Shown one piece after another: positions 60,334 through 64,000 of a DNA stretch of 64,000 nt; positions within the stretch are counted from its first letter, which is position 1; each line of letters opens with the position of its first letter. The stretch covers positions 47,558 to 111,557 of the forward strand of contig JBBPSI010000074.1 in NCBI GenBank assembly GCA_038093515.1. Reading direction: 5' to 3'. Made by a program: the position numbers and the translations under genes. Source of the stretch: Butyriboletus loyo. Taxonomy: Eukaryota; Basidiomycota; Agaricomycetes; Boletales; Boletaceae. The notes under the pieces were generated by a model. It did no database searches, was not told the origin of the DNA, and saw only the letters and a program-made list of their open reading frames with translations.

Positions 60334-61521
60334 ACGGCCTCCCAGAGCTGCTGTTCCCGGGCGTCCGAACGAATGTGCGTCCCGTAGCGGACAACGGACT
60401 GCGGACGCAAAGGAAGCGGACCCAGTATGTTTTTCTCAGGTGATGGAGAATCACGTCCTATTAGGCGCAACAAGGGAATGATCCTCGGGCACGATAGTCC
60501 GTCTAACGGTGCGCATTACTTTGCTTCAGCCTACATTGTTAGACTTACAGTCAATCAACATCGACCAGACACAGCCAAAGCTACCCTTTCGATCACCTTT
60601 CCCACTTGGTTATTGTGTATCCGCTCAGGTACACATAATGTAGCGCATTGATCCGGGTGATTCAGTGAAAATACTACGATGAATCGCGAGTATATTCACA
60701 TCGACCATGCAGTTCTTTGAGTTGGACGTCATCTCGCAGCGTTAGTGTGAGTCCTGATAAACCTTGTTCCGTCTATGATTGAGTTCGCTGGGATTGGAGA
60801 ACAGTGCCCGATTGATTAGAACTGGTGCAAACCCAATGCAAACCTAGATCTCTTGAGTGGAAAAGATGGAAGGTTTCGTCGATGCTGTATCTTGACTGCT
60901 TGTCTGGTCATCGCAACGAGGTCACCTAACTGGGATCCGGGCAAGAATAAACACCAAAGGCATGCATGAACAGACCAATATTATTGAGAATAACGAAACG
61001 GGTTCATGGAACAACTTTGTGCATCACGAGTATACCGAGATGCATTTTCCTTCCGCTCCTCGACATTTTCGACACTGAAGGTTCCTTACCGAGATCACAA
61101 ACTTATCAAGGTTTTGGGGTCCGCTGTTTCGACCCATGCCCAGGCTAGGCATAGCCTCAGCATGCAGCTTATAATAGACCTGATGAGCCAGCTTGACCCT
61201 TGTCGCGTTCAACATTCACCCCGCCTATGGGATTCACCGTAATCGCGAAACGACCCGTGGTACGACTAACTTCGGGGGCATCCGACGTTGTCGTCGGCAA
61301 AGTCGCTGTTAGTCTCAATCCATGAAATATAGTTCCACAGGCCATCAGTGAAACGGTTATTGGTCGGAACCACTGGTTAGCTGTCTGTAGCAGTCTGTGG
61401 CACTCGGCTACACTCGGTTAGCATCGGAAACCAGCAACTGTTTTACTGATGAGACCGATCTCAATCCCTGTCTGATAGCATGGCCTCATGTCCATGAAAC
61501 GTACATTCCAACTACACCCAG
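60334..61521. other. Intergenic region with dispersed repeat copy 3
   Basis: About 1.2 kb without a recognisable gene. The repeat at 61347-61460 ends about 60 bases before the first readable exon of the aldo-keto reductase fragment. Confidence 0.45.
61347..61460 (+). repeat. Dispersed repeat, copy 3 (longest)
   Basis: Contains 'gaaacggttattggtcggaacc', 'gcagtctgtggcactcggctacactcgg', 'gaaaccagcaactgttttactgat'. It shares these words with copy 1 (reverse complement) and copy 2. Within it 'cactcggctacactcgg' is itself a short tandem duplication. Confidence 0.8.
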
Positions 61522-62064
61522 GGCATCTCGTTGAAGAGAGATTTCCTGACAGGACAGATCAAGAAACTGGATGATTTATCTGGTACGCAGCGTCATACCT
61601 CTTGTTGGCGGGAACCACAACAGAACGACTAAACGCGATGTAGCGGACGACGTACACCGTCACCTCCCCTGGTTCCAAGAAGACGTAAGTTCCGCTTTGG
61701 CATAGTTGACAAAAAATCCTCTCCTCAGAACCTTGGGTACAATTTCGCCATAGTCAAAGCCTTTACTGAGATCGCCAAGAGGGAGAATATCACGACGACG
61801 CAGCTTGCCATCGGCTGGGTCGGCTCACTTGGCCCCCACGTTATCCCCCTTCCCGGATCTTCGTACGACACTGTTCCACCGAAATGTGTGGTTCATTCAG
61901 CTGATTGTATACTCCCTAAACACACCGAGCGTACCCTCGAGAATTGTTCGGGAGGTGACGTCACGTTTACAGAGGCAGAGTTGCAGGATATCCACCAATT
62001 GATTGAGAAGTCTGAGGTGAAAGGGACCAGATACCCTTCTTTTGCGCAGCACCTTTGGGCATGA
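61522..62064 (+). pseudogene. Aldo-keto reductase, 5'-truncated
   Basis: C-terminal half of a YakC-type NADPH aldo/keto reductase. Three exons keep frame (61522-61582, 61644-61684, 61729-62064): RDFLTGQIKKLDDLS, HRHLPWFQED, NLGYNFAIVKAFTEIAKREN, TTTQLAIGWVGSLGPHVIPLPGSS (NADP phosphate site region), then ERTLENCSGGDVTFTEAELQDIHQLIEKS and the end QHLWA. The N-terminal barrel strands with the catalytic Asp-Tyr-Lys-His are not found in the preceding 1.2 kb on either strand. The readable part starts just after the dispersed repeat. An unspliced in-frame stretch of about 60 bases (YDTVPP to LPKH) is an intron or an insertion. Judged a truncated gene, possibly by insertion or recombination at the repeat. 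Confidence 0.65.
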
Positions 62065-62565
62065 GTGCATTCCAAGTATCCATCGATTCATTACTGCGCA
62101 TCTGTACAGAGCTTCGAACCAAACATCAAGGCGTAGAACTCCTAGACAAGCCAGGTCAATTATCAGTCTATTGTTCTCGAATGCGGTAAGACTGGAGGGG
62201 GGTAGAATAAGATAGTCTCCAGCGGAGTTTCACTGGTTGATGAGTGATGAAGTATCGCCGTTGTGGCCAAGCATCCCATCGGACTATGTACATAACCAGC
62301 TCTCGGCGACAGTACAGACTGTAAAGGCTCCCGATCCAGCCTCGCTGAGAGTTTCCAGGGCTCCGCTAGCATCGAGCAGGACACCTTTTGAAGAAGGTAT
62401 ACCGCGAGGAGAAAAGGCCATGAATGGGGGCAGCCCCCCACTTTCCGTGTCGCTGAGGCCCCACCGAACACATCAGACCAGCAGTCATCGCAAGGGTGGG
62501 ACCAGGCTCACTCACAAATGGCAAACGGATGAACGTTTCCCTCGTATGCGTCTTGCCCGACATCG
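62065..62565. other. Intergenic region
   Basis: Between the aldo-keto reductase stop and the 3' end of the small coiled-coil gene. Open frames on both strands lack recognisable features. Confidence 0.4.
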
Positions 62566-62899
62566 TCACCTTCTCCTCGCCATCTGTATCGTCAAGTTGT
62601 CGGTGTACATCTGCAGTGTCGCGTTCTCGGACGTGAGCCTCTCGACGTCGGCTTGAACGCTATGTACACGCGTCACGAGGGCTGGCGGGGGAACCAAAAA
62701 GAAAAAGAAAAAATGACAATGGGTTCATTTTGTATGTGGAATGGAACATAATGGACGTCCTGGATGAGGGCGTTTAAAACCCACCTCTGAGATCACTTTG
62801 TGCGGCGGTGATGTCTCTACAGACGGTATCAGAGCGCGTTTTTTTTGCATGTTTCACGAGAAGACACCCACTTGAGTACTTGCTCCTTCCGGATCGCAT
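62566..62899 (-). CDS. Short coiled-coil protein (SCOC-like), 55 aa
   Basis: Tiny gene of three exons, 62899-62880, 62816-62785 and 62681-62566, giving 55 codons in frame. The protein is a single amphipathic helix: DITAAQSDLRALVTRVHSV, then ADVERLTSENATLQMYTDNL and a basic end QMARRR. The spacing of Leu/Val residues and the phrase SENATLQMYTDNL match the conserved heptads of the short coiled-coil protein SCOC, which binds Arl GTPases at the Golgi and takes part in autophagy in animals. The last exon and its upstream partner are well supported because the helix reads straight through the splice. The 20-base first exon and its ATG are an inference; a different 5' exon is possible. Confidence 0.6.
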
Positions 62900-63054
62900 C
62901 TTTGACTATGTCACCCGATTCTGCGTTGGAGATTGCCCAGGCAGTGCTCTCTTCGAAACCGTTAAGCGCCATCGACGGGGAGGTTGGGAGGATGTTGAAG
63001 TGAGATTCCAAAGAGCGAGAACGTGTAAGTCAGGAATGGTGAATGTGACCAACA

Positions 63055-63060
63055 AAAAAG
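63055..63060 (-). terminator. Pol III terminator of tRNA-Asp
   Basis: The plus-strand run 'aaaaaa' just before the tRNA 3' end reads as six Ts downstream on the minus strand. Confidence 0.7.
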
Positions 63061-63150
63061 CTCTCTGGCGGGGAGTCGAACCCCGCTCTCCCGCGGTCTT
63101 GTATGGTGATGCATGACAGGCGGGTGTACTATCCGATATACTACCAGAGA
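63061..63150 (-). tRNA. tRNA-Asp (GUC) with an 18-base intron
   Basis: On the minus strand, acceptor TCTCTGG (63150-63144) pairs with CCAGAGA (63068-63062) and the discriminator base is G (63061). The D arm is followed by anticodon stem CCCGC pairing with GCGGG. The loop reads CTGTCA, with anticodon GTC and A at position 37. The intron (tgcatcaccatacaagac) sits at the canonical site after position 37, then C38. The T arm is CGGGG TTCGACT CCCCG. The mature length is 72 bases. The sequence is followed on the minus strand by a run of six Ts, fitting RNA polymerase III termination. Confidence 0.95.
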
Positions 63151-63281
63151 CGTTAGCAAGCTGGAAGCTGGTATGATGTTGATCGTCATTACCACTAATC
63201 ATGCTTTGCCTTTACACTGCTATCATAAGCTGAAATCAATGTCTACTTGGAATATGCTTTCTAGCCCAGCTGCAAGTGGCC

Positions 63282-64000
63282 TCATTCGCATTCAACAATG
63301 GATCCAGCGGTTGGAGCTTCCAGCTATGCTCAGCAGAATTCGATGGAGGATACATGGCAACCGCAGCCAACGACAAATAGGTATGATACGGATCTTTGAA
63401 ACGGGGCTATCAGCGATCCTTTGAGCAGAATGTTACAGGGACCTCTAACCGGGATGTTCCTTTGGCGCTTTAGAAATCCCGCCAAACTTGAATTGACAGG
63501 ATGCTATAAATTCGGAGAGCGACCGTTCACACACAAACTCTCGCGCTCCAAGAATCTAACAAGGTTTCAAGGGGCGAAAGACGGCGACGAGGCTGCCATC
63601 GGAACGTACCGATAGCGAAGCACCACACCAAAAACAGTAACAAGCATCCCCTCCTTTGTTCGTCCGCCCACAGTAACCGCCCGACGATACTTGATTTTGA
63701 GTTAGCCATCGTATGGTCTGCCTCCTTTCGTCGCTAGTAAGGCAGGACCCTGTACCAGCAAGGTATATCGACGCTATTGCGCAATATGTAGGACCCCCTA
63801 AAATCATCAGAACCGAGGATAGGTGTTGTACACAATATTACCTGCAGCCTCAGCGAAGGGCACCTGACCGTACCCGCCTTCATACGACTGGAGTAACCAT
63901 CTGTCGAAGTACGCGTACGACTTGAGCAGGCCACTTACTCTGCAAGTCGCAATGAACTTCAAGGCAGGCTCAATCCGTACACCCGACCAGTCATTCAACA
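63282..64000 (-). CDS. Geranylgeranyltransferase type I, beta subunit (3' part)
   Basis: Prenyltransferase beta subunit that attaches geranylgeranyl groups to CaaX proteins. Only the C-terminal part is present; the 5' end lies past the window. Visible on the minus strand: NDWSGVRIEPALKFIATCR, SYEGGYGQVPFAEAAG, GGPTYCAIASIYLAG, DERRQTIRWLTQNQ, then CGRTNKGGDACYCFWCG with the zinc-ligand Asp and Cys, FIASCQFKFGGISKAPKEHP and DPYHTYLSLAAVAMYPP with the zinc-ligand His. These strings favour GGTase-I over farnesyl- or Rab-transferase. It ends at SIVECE (stop 63284-63282). At least three introns, all GT-AG. Confidence 0.87.

Overview
The window is nuclear DNA of a filamentous basidiomycete, most likely an Agaricomycete. 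Almost every gene is broken by many short introns (about 45-95 nt, GT..AG with a few GC..AG). The gene families are typical of that group: a DUF6533 membrane protein, two laminarinase-like GH16 enzymes, a large SPX-EXS phosphate transporter, Cdc7/SepH-type and Aurora kinases and NAD-specific glutamate dehydrogenase. About 25 protein genes, one intron-containing tRNA-Asp and several repeats can be supported. No operons, CRISPR arrays or intact transposons were seen.

Layout. 0-5.2 kb: Aurora kinase (+), mitochondrial processing peptidase beta subunit (-) and a FIST-domain-like protein (-). 5.2-7.5 kb: a poorly resolved patch with an internal repeat. 7.6-11.8 kb: a 24-exon SPX-EXS (Xpr1/Syg1) gene (-). 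11.8-14.2 kb: mostly non-coding, with a 102-bp-period duplication. 14.2-18.1 kb: a Qa-SNARE (+), an odd GC-rich stretch, and a DUF6533 membrane protein (+). 18.4-23.3 kb: septation kinase with a helical-repeat tail (+). 23.5-26.8 kb: mitochondrial uL5 (-) and a disordered protein ending in the CaaX box CVIM (+). 27.5-31.2 kb: secreted M64 metallopeptidase (-) and alpha/beta hydrolase (+), divergent. 33-38.2 kb: quinone oxidoreductase (-) and mitofusin Fzo1 (+). 39.2-49.4 kb: GH16 (+), SDR (+), 2OG-Fe(II) oxygenase (-), Vts1 RNA-binding protein (+), second SDR (+). 49.8-59.1 kb: NAD-GDH (+), triacylglycerol lipase (-), second GH16 (+), homeodomain-like protein (+). 59.5-64 kb: decayed WW-domain sequence, 5'-truncated aldo-keto reductase, a tiny SCOC-like coiled-coil gene (-), tRNA-Asp (-) and the 3' part of geranylgeranyltransferase-I beta (-), which runs off the window.

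The genes look like ordinary chromosomal housekeeping interspersed with secreted hydrolases and oxidoreductases. They are not an obvious cluster. For the genes where I worked out every splice junction by hand (Aurora, MPP-beta, FIST-like, SPX-EXS, syntaxin, CaaX protein, Vts1, Fzo1, homeodomain-like, SCOC-like), the exon lengths add to an exact multiple of three. The most notable points are four introns read as GC-AG, three related dispersed repeat copies (one abutting the truncated reductase), extreme intron fragmentation of the SPX-EXS gene, a homeodomain lacking the invariant Asn51, and a large orphan CaaX protein.
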